Assembly (NCBI GenBank): GCA_004001285.1
Contig: AP018697.1
Span: 1,240,001 to 1,304,000 of the forward strand
From: Arthrobacter sp. MN05-02
Lineage (GTDB): Bacteria; Actinomycetota; Actinomycetes; Actinomycetales; Micrococcaceae
DNA: 64,000 nt
Direction of reading: 5' to 3'
The stretch's first letter is position 1. The number at the start of each line of letters is the position of its first letter. Under the pieces are notes generated by a model. It did no database searches. It was given only the letters and a program-made list of their open reading frames with translations, and was not told the DNA's origin. The position numbers and the translations under genes are program-made. Positions 8,551 through 20,614 of this stretch are shown piece after piece.

Positions 8551-9018
8551 TTACGCCAGTTCGAGGATGAGTTCGCGGACCACGGCGCCGCGGGACGGGG
8601 CGAAACCCTGGGTCTCGCCGACCTGCTGGAAACCCCACCGTTCGAGGATGCGGATGGAGCTCACGTTGTCCGCGACGGCGCGGGCGCGGATGGGGCGCTG
8701 GGTCATCTCGTCGAGGAACTGCCCCACGGCGGCCGTGGTGATGCCCTGTCCCCAGCGGGAGCGGTCGATCCAGTAGCTGATCTCAGGGACCTCGCCGTCC
8801 CGGTACGCGAGGATGCTGCCGACGACCTCGCCGTCGGACAGGATGGTGCGCACCGTGATCCTGCTGTCGTTCAGGATGTCCTGCCAGTGATGGTCGAAGA
8901 CGCCGCGGTCCGACGGATTCTTGGCCCCGAAGGCCGCCATGTGGTTGGCGCTGGGGTCCAGCTGGTGCGAGAAGAACTCGTCGAGGTCGGTGGCTTCAAC
9001 GGGACGTAGCGTGATCAC
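8551..9018 (-). CDS. GNAT family N-acetyltransferase (RimJ/RimL-like)
   Basis: 155-residue acetyltransferase starting at a GTG (9016-9018). The N terminus ITLRPVEATDLDEFF is typical of RimJ/RimL-type proteins, the acetyl-CoA loop is seen as RWGQGITTAAV with the usual R/Q-x-x-G-x-G/A pattern, and the closing DNVSSIRILERWGFQQVGE matches the conserved end of the fold. The substrate is unknown. It lies convergent with the E2 gene and does not look like part of the degradation pathway. Confidence 0.85.
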   Translation of the reverse strand: MITLRPVEATDLDEFFSHQLDPSANHMAAFGAKNPSDRGVFDHHWQDILNDSRITVRTILSDGEVVGSILAYRDGEVPEISYWIDRSRWGQGITTAAVGQFLDEMTQRPIRARAVADNVSSIRILERWGFQQVGETQGFAPSRGAVVRELILELA

Positions 9019-9129
9019 AGCGGTACTTTCAGTCGGTGGAGTGGCCGGGCGGGCGGCGCGGCCGGTACTTCTCGTGGCTTCAGCGTACTAGGCGCCCCGG
9101 GGTGTCCGGAGGCGCGCGCACCCCGGCCG

Positions 9130-9741
9130 TCACACGGTCAGGGCGGCCCATGCCATGTCCTGCAGCAGGTCCCGCAGGTCGCCGAGATCCCGGGTCGAGC
9201 GGGTGCCGTGCGCGGTGTGCGGCGTCGAGTTGATCAGTCCGAACACCGCATGGACCTTGCGCCGCAGCAGCGAGCGGTCCGCCTCCGGCAGGAAACCGCC
9301 CAGTTCGTCCACCCAGACCTGCACGTAGTTGCGCTGCAGGGACCGCACGTTCCGTTCGTCGTCGTGCGGGAGGGAGCCGAGATCGCGATCCTGCACCCGG
9401 ATCACGTTCGCGTTGGCCAGCGCGAAGTCGACCTGGAACCGGATCAGGCCCCGCAGCGCCTCCTCGGGCGAGGACGCCCCCTCGGCGACGGCACGCCCGC
9501 CCTCCAGGAGGTCCTCGCTGACCCCGGTGAGGAGCGCGGAGAGGACCGAGGGCTTGCCGGTGAAGTGCCGGTAGACGGCGGGCCCGCTCACGCCGGCCGC
9601 AGCGCCGAGGTCCTCGATGGACACCCCGTTGTAGCCCCGGTCCGCGAACAGCTGCGCCGCGGCGACGAGCAGGGCCGCGCGGCGGGACGCCTTCGCGACG
9701 CTCCGGCCGGTCACGCGGTCTTCAGTGGGCAGTGCCTCCAT
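9130..9741 (-). CDS. TetR family regulator of the acyl-CoA degradation operon
   Basis: 203-residue TetR-type regulator, divergent from the carboxylase/dehydrogenase operon that it probably controls. The DNA-binding domain is clear: RRAALLVAAAQLFADRGYNG followed by IEDLGAAAGVSGPAVYRHFT. The C-terminal domain resembles TetR_C proteins linked to acyl-CoA metabolism. The ATG at 9741 is preferred over an in-frame start 22 codons upstream because GAAGGA lies at the right distance before it. Two inverted repeats in the intergenic region (9790-9836) are good operator candidates, and the first would also lie within the promoter of this gene. In the related Mtb cluster a TetR gene (Rv2506) lies next to the same kind of operon. 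Confidence 0.87.
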   Translation of the reverse strand: MEALPTEDRVTGRSVAKASRRAALLVAAAQLFADRGYNGVSIEDLGAAAGVSGPAVYRHFTGKPSVLSALLTGVSEDLLEGGRAVAEGASSPEEALRGLIRFQVDFALANANVIRVQDRDLGSLPHDDERNVRSLQRNYVQVWVDELGGFLPEADRSLLRRKVHAVFGLINSTPHTAHGTRSTRDLGDLRDLLQDMAWAALTV

Positions 9742-9789
9742 GCAGGTCCTTCGGGTCCGCCGGTGAGTGATGGACCCATTCTGATGGAC

Positions 9790-9836
9790 ATTCAGGTTAA
9801 TGACCACTAACCTGAATCCGGTTAGCGTCTGCTAAC
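9790..9836. promoter_or_regulatory. Double inverted-repeat operator between tetR and the carboxylase operon
   Basis: Two palindromes lie side by side. The first pairs ATTCAGGTTA (9790-9799) with TAACCTGAAT (9808-9817), ten perfect pairs around an 8-base spacer. The second pairs GTTAGC (9821-9826) with GCTAAC (9831-9836) around GTCT. The half-site GGTTA occurs in both. The second ends 25 bases before the carboxylase ATG, a position where a bound repressor would block transcription. Binding by the adjacent TetR protein is inferred. Confidence 0.65.
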
Positions 9837-9861
9837 TGAAGCGTGCTCGAGGAAGTAGTCG

Positions 9862-11482
9862 ATGGAGACTCTGACATCGCAGGTGGATCCGCTCTCGCCG
9901 ACGTTCGCGGCGAACGCCGCGGCGCAGGCCGAACTCGTCGGCGACCTGCGGCGGCGCCTCGCGGCAGCGGCCCTCGGCGGGCCCGAGCACTCCCGCACAC
10001 GGCACGTCGCCCGCGGCAAGCTCCTGCCACGGGAGCGCATCGACCAACTCCTCGATGACGGCAGTCCGTTCCTCGAGATCGCGCCGCTGGCAGCGGACGG
10101 GATGTACGACGACGAGTGCCCGGGTGCGGGCGTGATCGCCGGCATCGGCCTCGTGCACGGCCGCCACGTGCTGGTGATCTCGAACGACGCCACGGTCAAG
10201 GGCGGCACCTACTACCCGATGACGGTCAAGAAACATCTCCGCGCGCAGGAGATCGCCCTCGAGAACAATCTGCCCTGTGTGTACCTCGTCGACTCCGGCG
10301 GTGCGTTCCTGCCCCGGCAGGACGACGTCTTCCCCGACCGCAACCACTTCGGCCGCATCTTCTACAACCAGGCCACCATGTCGGCCCGGAAGATCCCGCA
10401 GATCGCCGCCGTGCTGGGGAGCTGCACGGCCGGTGGCGCCTACGTGCCGGCCATGAGCGACGAGACGGTGATCGTCCGCAACCAGGGCACCATCTTCCTG
10501 GGTGGCCCGCCGCTGGTGAAGGCCGCCATCGGCGAGGTGGTCACGGCGGAGGAGCTCGGCGGCGGCGACGTCCACTCGCGGATCTCCGGGGTCACCGACC
10601 ACCTCGCGGAGAACGACCAGCACGCGCTGGAGATCGTGCGCGACATCGTCTCCACACTGCCACCGGCGGCCGAGCCGCCCGGCCCCGCCGTCGTGCACGC
10701 CGCGGAGCCGCTGGAACCGGCGGTTCCGCAGGACGAGCTGTACGGCGCGGTGCCGACGGATGTCAACGCGTCCTACGACGCCCGCGAGATCATCGCCCGG
10801 ATCGTCGACGGCTCGCTCTTCCACGAGTTCAAGCGCGAGTACGGGACCACCCTCGTCACCGGGTTCGCCACGATCTCCGGCCACCAGGTCGGCATCATCG
10901 CCAACAACGGCGTGCTGTTCAGCGAGTCCGCGCTGAAGGGCGCCCACTTCATCGAGCTCTGCGACCAGCGTGGCATCCCGCTGGTGTTCCTGCAGAACCT
11001 CTCGGGCTTCATGGTCGGCAGGGACTACGAGGCCGGTGGGATCGCGAAGAACGGGGCCAAGATGGTCACCGCCGTCGCGACGGCCCGCGTACCGAAGCTC
11101 ACCGTCGTCGTCGGCGGGTCCTTCGGGGCCGGCAACTACTCCATGTGCGGTCGCGCCTTCTCCCCCGCGGTTCCTGTGGATGTGGCCGGCGGCGCGCATC
11201 TCCGTGATGGGCGGCAACCAGGCGTCGTCGGTGCTGGCGACCGTCAAGCGCGACCAGCTCGAGGCGCGCGGCGAGGAGTGGTCCTCGGCGGACGAGGAGG
11301 AGTTCCGTGCACCCATCCGCGACCAGTACGAGGCCCAGGGAAACCCCTACTACTCGACGGCGCGGCTCTGGGACGACGGCGTGATCGATCCCGCGGACAC
11401 CCGCACCGTCCTCGGCCTCGCACTCGACGTCTGCGCCAACGCGCCCCTGCCCGCCACCTCCTTCGGCCTCTTCCGGATGTGA
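9862..11482 (+). CDS. Acyl-CoA carboxylase beta subunit, methylcrotonyl-CoA carboxylase type (reading frame broken)
   Basis: Carboxyltransferase subunit, probably acting on 3-methylcrotonyl-CoA in leucine breakdown. Family features include [20 protein letters not shown], the oxyanion segment [33 protein letters not shown] and the second half-domain [20 protein letters not shown]. Reading fails at the C5 run 11162-11166; one base fewer gives [20 protein letters not shown] and a 539-residue product ending [10 protein letters not shown], the usual length. ATG at 9862 follows GAGGAAG. It heads an operon of at least seven genes and corresponds to accD1 (Rv2502c) of the Mtb cluster. Confidence 0.88.
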
Positions 11483-11486
11483 CCCG

Positions 11487-13583
<2,097 letters not shown>

Positions 13584-13587
<4 letters not shown>

Positions 13588-14756
13588 ATTTCGAACTGAG
13601 CGAGGAGTACCAGGACCTCGTCGACACCGTCCGCGAGTTCGCCGACGAAGTCGTGGCCCCGGTCTCCGCCAAGCACGACGCCGAGCACAGCTTCCCCTAC
13701 GAGGTGGTCAAGCAGATGGGGGACATGGGCCTGTTCGGCCTGCCGTTCCCCGAGGAGTACGGAGGCATGGGCGGCGACTACTTCGCGCTGTGCCTGGCAC
13801 TCGAGCAGCTGGCCCGCGTGGACCAGTCGGTGGCCATCACCCTCGAGGCCGGGGTGTCCCTCGGCGCCATGCCCGTCTACCGCTTCGGCACCGAGGAGCA
13901 GAAGCAGCAGTGGCTGCCCTCCCTCGCAGCGGGTACCGCCCTCGGCGGGTTCGGTCTCACCGAGTCGGAGGCCGGCTCCGACGCCTCCGGGACGAAGACG
14001 ACGGCGAGGCTCGAGGACGGTGCGAACGGATCCGAGTGGGTGATCAACGGCACCAAGGAGTTCATCACGAACTCGGGCACGGACATCACGTCGTTGGTGA
14101 CCGTCACCGCCGTGACCGGGACCTCCGAGCGGCCGGACGGCACGGTGAAGAAGGAGATCTCCACCCTCCTCGTCCCCTCGGACACGCCGGGCTTCACGGC
14201 CGAGAAGGCGTACAACAAGGTGGGCTGGAACGCCTCCGACACCCACCCGCTCACCCTCCGTGACGTCCGGGTCCCGGAGGCGAACCTGCTCGGTACGCGC
14301 GGCCGCGGGTACGCCAACTTCCTGCAGATCCTCGACGAGGGGCGGATCGCCATCGCGGCGCTCGCGACCGGCGCGGCGCAGGGTTGCGTGGAACAGTCCA
14401 TCAAGTACGCCGGCGAGCGCATGGCCTTCGGCAGCGCCATCGGCGCCTACCAGTCCATCCAGTTCAAGATCGCGCGGATGCAGGTCCGTGCCCACACGGC
14501 GCGGCTGGCCTACTACGACGCGGCGTCGCGCATGCTCGCGGGCAAGCCGTTCAAGACGCAGGCCTCGATCGCGAAGCTGGTCGCGGGTGAGGCCGCCATG
14601 GACAACGCGCGTGACGCGACACAGATCTTCGGCGGCTACGGTTTCATCAACGAGTTCGTGGTGTCCAGGCACTACCGTGACTCGAAGATCCTCGAGATCG
14701 GCGAGGGGACCACGGAGGTCCAGCTCATGCTGATCGCGAGGGAACTCGGCCTGTAG
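13584..14756 (+). CDS. Acyl-CoA dehydrogenase (isovaleryl-CoA/branched-chain type)
   Basis: 390-residue FAD-dependent acyl-CoA dehydrogenase, unbroken. The family signatures FGLTESEAGSDASGTKTTA and the C-terminal DATQIFGGYGFINEF and EIGEGTTEVQLM are all present. ATG at 13584 overlaps the carboxylase stop. Its place between carboxylase and CoA-transferase genes suggests oxidation of isovaleryl-CoA to 3-methylcrotonyl-CoA, the substrate of the carboxylase; FadE19 holds this position in the Mtb cluster. Substrate is inferred from context, and activity on other short branched acyl-CoAs is possible. Confidence 0.9.
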
Positions 14757-14807
14757 GCCCGCAGCAGGGCCGGGACGGACAGGCGCCGGAACAGCGAAGG
14801 AGAAGCA

Positions 14808-15605
14808 GTGATCAACAAAGTGGTTGGCAGTGCGGCGGAGGCCGTGGCGGACATCCCCGACGGCGCATCCCTCGCCGTCGGCGGGTTCGGCCTGTGCGGC
14901 ATCCCGGTGACCCTGATCGACGCCCTGCACCGGCAGGGCACCTCGGAGCTCGAGACGGTGAGCAACAACTGCGGCGTGGACGACTGGGGACTCGGCATCC
15001 TGCTGTCCGACCACCGGATCCGCCGGACCGTCAGCTCCTACGTCGGCGAGAACAAGGAGTTCGCGCGGCAGTACCTCTCGGGTGAGCTCGAGGTCGAGCT
15101 CACCCCGCAGGGTACCCTCGCCGAGAAGCTCCGGGCCGGCGGCGCGGGCATCCCGGCCTTCTTCACCACGGCGGGCGTCGGTACCCAGGTCAGCGAGGGA
15201 GGCCTGCCCCAGCGGTACGACGGCGACGGCAGCGTCGCCGTGGCGTCGAAAGCCAAGGAGGTGCGGTCCTTCGACGGCGTCGACTACGTGCTCGAGGAGT
15301 CGCTGCGACCCGACTTCGCGCTGGTCCACGCGTGGAAGGGGGACCGCCACGGCAACCTCGTCTTCCATGCCACAGCGATGAACTTCAATCCCCTGTGCGC
15401 GCAGGCCGGCCGGATCACGATCGCCGAGGTCGAGGAACTCGTGGAACCCGGCGAGCTCGATCCGGCGCAGGTCCACACGCCCGGTATCTTCGTGCAGCGC
15501 GTGGTCGTGGCGCGAGACGTCGAGAAGCGCGTCGAGAAGCGGACCGTCTCCATCGGTGGAGCACCCGACTCCGGCGCCGGCCTGAACGCACCCGAAGGAG
15601 CATGA
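14808..15605 (+). CDS. scoA: 3-oxoacid CoA-transferase subunit A
   Basis: 265-residue alpha subunit of succinyl-CoA:3-oxoacid CoA-transferase. Family features are [16 protein letters not shown] near the N terminus, [11 protein letters not shown], and the C-terminal region around [14 protein letters not shown] start at 14808 with GAAGGAG at 14796-14802. It overlaps scoB by four bases. The enzyme moves CoA from succinyl-CoA to acetoacetate, which fits as the last step for the acetoacetate released in leucine breakdown. Confidence 0.92.
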   Translation: MINKVVGSAAEAVADIPDGASLAVGGFGLCGIPVTLIDALHRQGTSELETVSNNCGVDDWGLGILLSDHRIRRTVSSYVGENKEFARQYLSGELEVELTPQGTLAEKLRAGGAGIPAFFTTAGVGTQVSEGGLPQRYDGDGSVAVASKAKEVRSFDGVDYVLEESLRPDFALVHAWKGDRHGNLVFHATAMNFNPLCAQAGRITIAEVEELVEPGELDPAQVHTPGIFVQRVVVARDVEKRVEKRTVSIGGAPDSGAGLNAPEGA

Positions 15606-16258
15606 GCATGGCACTCACCCGCAACGAACTCGCCGCCAGGGTGGCGCAGGAGCTGGAGAACGGACAGTACGTCAACCTCGGCATCGGCATGCCGACGCTG
15701 ATCCCGAACTACATCCCCGCCGGCGTCGAGGTGGTGCTGCACTCCGAGAACGGCATCCTCGGCGTCGGCCCCTACCCGGCGGAGGACGCCATGGATCCGG
15801 ACCTGATCAACGCGGGGAAGGAGACCGTCACCGCCAACCCGGGCGCGGCGTTCTTCGACTCGGCCGCGTCCTTCGGCATGATCCGCGGCGGCCATGTGGA
15901 CGTCGCGGTCCTCGGCGCCATGGAGGTCGCACAGAACGGCGACCTCGCGAACTGGATGGTGCCCGGCAAGATGGTCAAGGGCATGGGCGGCGCCATGGAC
16001 CTCGTGTTCGGTGCGAAGCGCGTGATCGTCATGATGGAGCACGTGGACCGGGCAGGGCGACCGAAGATCGTCGAAGCCTGTTCCCTGCCCCTGACGGGGA
16101 AGGGCTGCGTGACCCGTATCGTCACCGACCTCGCCGTGATCGACGTCGGACCCGACGGACTCGTGCTGCGCGAGACAGCCCCCGGGGTGAGCACGGACGA
16201 CGTCGTCGCCGCCACCGGCGCCCCGCTGCGGATCGACCTCGGGGAAGCGGCCGCGTGA
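15602..16258 (+). CDS. scoB: 3-oxoacid CoA-transferase subunit B
   Basis: 218-residue beta subunit. The catalytic glutamate that forms the covalent CoA thioester lies in [11 protein letters not shown]. Other landmarks are [37 protein letters not shown] and [20 protein letters not shown] at 15602 overlaps the scoA stop; a second ATG two codons on (15608) is an equally plausible start. The stop overlaps the GTG of the following MaoC gene. Confidence 0.92.
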   Translation: MSMALTRNELAARVAQELENGQYVNLGIGMPTLIPNYIPAGVEVVLHSENGILGVGPYPAEDAMDPDLINAGKETVTANPGAAFFDSAASFGMIRGGHVDVAVLGAMEVAQNGDLANWMVPGKMVKGMGGAMDLVFGAKRVIVMMEHVDRAGRPKIVEACSLPLTGKGCVTRIVTDLAVIDVGPDGLVLRETAPGVSTDDVVAATGAPLRIDLGEAAA

Positions 16259-16764
16259 GCGGCGACGCCCGACCAGCGCGGCCCGTGATCGAACAGCGCG
16301 GCCTCTACCTCGACGAGCTCGAGGTCGGGACGGTCTACGCCCACCGTCCCGGGCGGACGATGACGGAGGCCGACAACGTCCTCTTCACGACGCTGACCAT
16401 GAATACGCAGGCCCTGCACCTCGACGCGGCCTGGTCCGCCGGGCAGCCCTTCGGTCAGCGGCTCGTCAATTCGATGCTGACCCTGGCCACGCTCGTCGGA
16501 CAGTCGGTGTCCCAGCTCACGCAGGGCACCATCGTGGCGCAGCTGGGGCTCACCGACGTCGCCTTCCCGAAGCCGCTGTTCCACGGCGACACCCTGTACA
16601 CGGAGACCGAGATCACCGGCGTCCGGCCGTCGTCCTCGCGCCCCGGTCAGGGCATCGTGTCCATGGTCCACACCGGGCGCAACCAGCACGGGGACGTCGT
16701 CGCGACGGCGACGCGCTCCGTCCTGATGTGGTCCTCGACGGCGCAGCGGGTGGGGACGGAATGA
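16255..16764 (+). CDS. MaoC family hydratase
   Basis: 169-residue single hot-dog MaoC-type enoyl-CoA hydratase. The hydratase motif is seen in [28 protein letters not shown], with the catalytic Asp and His of the D-x4-H type arrangement. It resembles mesaconyl-CoA hydratase-like proteins. GTG start overlaps the scoB stop and the stop overlaps the lyase ATG, so it is embedded in the operon. In the matching Mtb locus this is Rv2499c. I infer that it hydrates 3-methylglutaconyl-CoA, since no crotonase-type hydratase gene is present. Confidence 0.87.
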   Translation: MSGDARPARPVIEQRGLYLDELEVGTVYAHRPGRTMTEADNVLFTTLTMNTQALHLDAAWSAGQPFGQRLVNSMLTLATLVGQSVSQLTQGTIVAQLGLTDVAFPKPLFHGDTLYTETEITGVRPSSSRPGQGIVSMVHTGRNQHGDVVATATRSVLMWSSTAQRVGTE

Positions 16765-17604
16765 GCGGGATCGTCCTGGGGCCGGCACTGCTCTTCTGCC
16801 CGGCGGACCGCCCGGAAGCGTTACGGCAAGGCGGCCGACCGCTCCGACACCGTCATCCTCGATCTGGAGGACGCCGTCGCGCCCGGCGCCAAGGACGCGG
16901 CGCGGACGGGACTCGCCGAGGCTCCGCTCGCTCCGGAGCGCACCGTGGTGCGGCTCAACGCGGTGGGGACAGCCGACTTCGCACTCGACTGCGCCGCCGT
17001 CCGAGGCACCGCCTACCGCACCGTCATGCTCGCCAAGACGGAGTCGCCCGAGCACGTCGCCGCGGTCCGCGCGGCCCTGGGGGACGTCGGTGTCATCGCC
17101 CTGGTCGAGACGGCGCGGGGCGTGGTCCACGCCGACGCCATCGCCGCGGCCGACGGCGTCACCGCCCTCATGTGGGGCGCCGAGGACCTCGTGGCCTCCC
17201 TCGGCGGTACCTCGAGCCGTACCGCCGGCGGCACGTACCGGGCCGTGGCGCTCCAGGCGCGCTCGCAGGTGCTGCTCGCCGCGGGAGCCGCGGGAGTCGG
17301 CTGTATCGATGCCGTGTACGTCGACATCCCCGACATCGAGGGCCTCTCTGCCGAGGCCGACGATGCGGCCGCCTCCGGCTTCTCCGCGAAGGCCTGCATC
17401 CATCCCGGCCAGGTGGCCGCGGTCCGTGCGGCCTTCGCTCCCGACGACGCGGAGGTCGAGCACGCCCGCGCGCTACTGGCCGCCGCCGAGGGGGAACGGG
17501 GCGTCTTCACCTACGAGGGGCGCATGGTGGACGAGCCGATCCTCCGGCACGCCCGCAGCGTCGTGGCGCGCTCTCGGACCTCCGGCTCCTCAGAAGGGCG
17601 GTAG
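16761..17604 (+). CDS. CitE-type beta-hydroxyacyl-CoA lyase, HpcH/HpaI family (reading frame broken)
   Basis: Lyase of the CitE/HpcH family. The start [19 protein letters not shown] is followed by a shift; dropping one A of the pair at 16816-16817 gives [20 protein letters not shown] and a 280-residue protein. Metal-binding and catalytic features follow: [34 protein letters not shown] and [12 protein letters not shown]. In the Mtb cluster the same slot holds Rv2498c, reported (from memory) to cleave (R)-3-hydroxy-3-methylglutaryl-CoA and (S)-citramalyl-CoA. It would thus replace classical HMG-CoA lyase. Last gene of the operon. Confidence 0.86.
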
Positions 17605-17626
17605 GAGCCCGGGGTCCGGGACGCGC

Positions 17627-19089
17627 TCAGCGCGGCTCGTCGTCCCGAGATCGTGCATGGTGCGCGCGATCACCGACGTACCCGACGCGGCGGGCGGAGG
17701 TTCGGGCGGGAGTCCTGTAGGTGCGGCCACCCGGCGACAACCAGCTCAGTCCGCCATCGGGATCGGGAGTCGGTGTCCATCCGGTCCGGTGCTTCAGCAT
17801 GTGGTGCCGCCTGCAGGCGGGATGGAGATTGTCCGCACCGGTCGATCCTCCGTCGGCCCAGGACACCAGGTGGTCCAGATCGCAGCGGCCGGCGGGACGG
17901 GAACAGCCGTAGAAGCTGCAGGTCTTCTCGCGGAGCTGCACCCACATCCGCAGGTCCTCGCTCGGGCGGTACCGGGTCCGGTCCAGGCCGAGCACCGCAC
18001 CCGTGTACGGGTGGGTGAGCAGGCGCATCCACGAGGTAGCGTCCCCGGCGAGCCGGCGAGCCGGCGAGCGGCGTCGGCAGGGATCGGACCATAACCTTCG
18101 AGTTCGGCCGGTTCGTCGGTGATCCCCATCAGCGAGAACACCGGAACGGTCACAACGATCCTCGCCGCCGGGAAGCGCGCGCCCGAGGGCCCGCCGGCGC
18201 CGAGCAGCATGTCGGCCAGGACGTCGGCGCGCAGCTGCGGCAGCGTCCGCGGGTCGTCGCCGCTGCGCAGGGTCCGGGCAACCGCATCCACTGTGGTGTG
18301 CAGGGCCAGGGCCTGCTCGGCAGGAAGATAGGCGCTGAACCACGCCATCCCGTCACGGTCCGGTTCGAAGGCGACGCACCGATCCGATGCCGCCTTCACC
18401 CGGCGGGCGGTCAGCGACTCGGGGTGGAGCTTCTCACGCAGCCGACGGCACCGAGCCGTGAGCCTCGGCCGGTTCAGGTCTTCAGCCACCGCCAGGATCT
18501 CGGCCTCGAAGGCCAGCACGGCCTCGTCGGGGAGGGTGCGGGACTGCTCGACGATGACCGACGCCCGCGAGGCACAGATCCCACCTCTCTCCAGGGCCGC
18601 CAGGGTGGCGGTCAACGGGTTGGTCAGCGTGAGCGACTCCGAGACGAGCCGGGCCGCCGACCCTTCGGACAGCTTGAGCAGCGCTGCGGTCTCGGCGACC
18701 GTCTCGGTGAAGGCGAGGGAGGACGCCGGACCGGACCAGGAGTGGTGGTCCGGATGACTGAAGGTATGGACCCGGGCGACCAGGCGGGCCCGCTGCGCAG
18801 CGGCCCAGGACGCCAACCGGTCCGCCGCCCGCAGGAGATCGAGCGTGCAGGCCAGGCTCGGCGATTCCGCGAGCCCGGACCCGGCGTCCTGCAGCCGGCC
18901 CACCAAGCCATGGGTCGAAGCGTCCTCCACGCCTGCACGGGCGTGACCGTCGACACCCGCGTCTCCGAAATCCTCGGCATCATCGAAACTTTCGGCGTCG
19001 AGCAGGAACCCGAACGAATCCACGGGCCAGCCCTGGAACGCCTCGTGATAGGCGTCCTCGAGATCGAGCGTCGACGCTCCGATGGACAT
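17627..19089 (-). CDS. DUF222/HNH endonuclease domain protein (frame broken by an extra 8-base repeat)
   Basis: Protein of the 13E12-repeat type: a DUF222 domain (about residues 60-330) and a C-terminal HNH nuclease motif with [28 protein letters not shown] split across the usual positions. Such genes are numerous in Actinobacteria; their cellular role is unsettled. The frame is lost at 18045-18068, where CCGGCGAG stands three times in tandem. With two copies the protein reads [19 protein letters not shown] and continues to a 484-residue product. The ATG at 19089 is weakly supported. It separates the catabolic operon from the dxr cluster and converges with the lyase gene. Confidence 0.84.
18045..18068. 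repeat. Three tandem copies of CCGGCGAG inside the HNH gene
   Basis: Perfect 8-base unit repeated three times without spacer. Two copies keep the DUF222/HNH gene in frame; the third shifts it. It could be a slippage-prone contingency repeat or a sequence artefact. Confidence 0.8.
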
Positions 19090-19339
19090 GTCTCATTTCA
19101 TCACTCGGCACCGACATTCCGGCTGCTCGTCGCAGGGCCGGAGCCTGTGCCTCAGGGACGGTGCCGCCCGGCCATCGAGGTGCCGGGAAGGACCCGGCCG
19201 CCGGGTGGAAGCGGCACGTCGTCGCGGTCCAGGATCCCTCGCCGCAGCCCACCCGGTCGGGCGCATTCGGACGATCCCCGGCCACAGCATCCGCGGCCCC
19301 TGGCTGATGGAGAGCTCCGGACTGCGGGATACTGGGGCC

Positions 19340-20614
19340 ATGGATCTCAGCAACCCCACCCGGCAGTACCGGCGCGTCTCCATCCTCGGCTCCACGGGCT
19401 CCATCGGGACCCAGGCGCTCGAGGTGATCGCCGCGGCTCCCGACCGTTTCGGCGTCGCGGGCCTCAGCGCCGGCGGGCGGAACCTGGACCTCCTCGCCCG
19501 CCAGGCCGTCGCCGTCCGGGCCCCCGCCGTCGGCGTCGCGTCCGCCACCGAGGCCGACCTCGAGCGCGCCGTCGGGCAGGCCGCCGACGCCGCCGGTGTC
19601 CGGGGCTACGCGCCGGAGTTGTTCGCCGGCGACGACGCCGCGGCGAAGGTGGCCGCCTGGCCCGATGCCGACGTCGTCCTCAACGGCATCACCGGATCGA
19701 TCGGCCTCGAACCCACCCTCGCCGCACTCGCCGCCGGGCACCTGCTCGCCCTGGCCAACAAGGAGTCGCTGATCGCCGGGGGAGCGCTCGTGCGCGCGGC
19801 GGCCGCTCCCGGACAGCTCGTCCCCGTGGACTCCGAGCACTCCGCCATCGCGCAGGCCCTGCGTGGCGGCACGGCCGACGAGGTGGACCGGCTCGTCCTG
19901 ACGGCGTCGGGCGGTCCGTTCCGTGGCAGGACCCGCGCCCAGCTGCAGCACGTCACGCCGGCGCAGGCGGTCGCCCACCCGACCTGGGACATGGGACGCG
20001 TCATCAGCACGAACTCCGCCTCGATGGTCAACAAGGCCCTCGAGGTGATCGAGGCCCACCTCCTCTTCGACATCCCACTCGAGCGGATCGACGTCGTCGT
20101 GCACCCGCAGTCCGTGATCCACTCGATGGTCCAGTTCATCGACGGCTCCACGCTGGCGCAGGCGTCACCGCCCGACATGCGCCTCCCCATCGCCCTCGGC
20201 ATCGGCTGGCCGTTCCGCGTGGCGGGATCAGCCCGCGCATGCGACTGGACCCGGACCCGGTCCGCCGAGTGGACCTTCGAACCGCTGGACGAGGAGGCCT
20301 TCCCGGCCATCGCCCTGGCGAAGCGGGCGGCCGCCGAGGGCGGCACACGCATGGCCGTGTACAACGCCGCGAACGAGGAGGCCGTCGAGGCCTTTCACAG
20401 GGGAGCCATAGGTTTCCCTGAGATCGTGGACACCGTGTCCGCGGTCGTCGACGAGCAGCGTGCGCGGGAGGTCTCCGGCGGCGAGCTCACCCTCGACGCC
20501 GTCCTCGAGGCGGAGCGCTGGGCACGTACGAGTGCCCGGGCCCGTTGCGGCCTCATGGAGTCGCCGACGCCCGGAGGGGCGGCCGGCACGGAAGGCCAGA
20601 AGGAAGAGCTGTGA
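19340..20614 (+). CDS. dxr: 1-deoxy-D-xylulose 5-phosphate reductoisomerase
   Basis: Second enzyme of the non-mevalonate isoprenoid pathway, converting DXP to MEP with NADPH. 424 residues, complete. The NADPH-binding loop [16 protein letters not shown] is at the N terminus; metal and substrate motifs [36 protein letters not shown] and [10 protein letters not shown] are all present. ATG at 19340 follows GATACT by six bases, suggesting a leaderless transcript. A doubled ACCCGG (20249-20260) encodes an apparent two-residue insertion in [11 protein letters not shown]. It sits with the site-2 protease and ispG as in Mtb Rv2870c-Rv2868c. Confidence 0.94.
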   Translation: MDLSNPTRQYRRVSILGSTGSIGTQALEVIAAAPDRFGVAGLSAGGRNLDLLARQAVAVRAPAVGVASATEADLERAVGQAADAAGVRGYAPELFAGDDAAAKVAAWPDADVVLNGITGSIGLEPTLAALAAGHLLALANKESLIAGGALVRAAAAPGQLVPVDSEHSAIAQALRGGTADEVDRLVLTASGGPFRGRTRAQLQHVTPAQAVAHPTWDMGRVISTNSASMVNKALEVIEAHLLFDIPLERIDVVVHPQSVIHSMVQFIDGSTLAQASPPDMRLPIALGIGWPFRVAGSARACDWTRTRSAEWTFEPLDEEAFPAIALAKRAAAEGGTRMAVYNAANEEAVEAFHRGAIGFPEIVDTVSAVVDEQRAREVSGGELTLDAVLEAERWARTSARARCGLMESPTPGGAAGTEGQKEEL

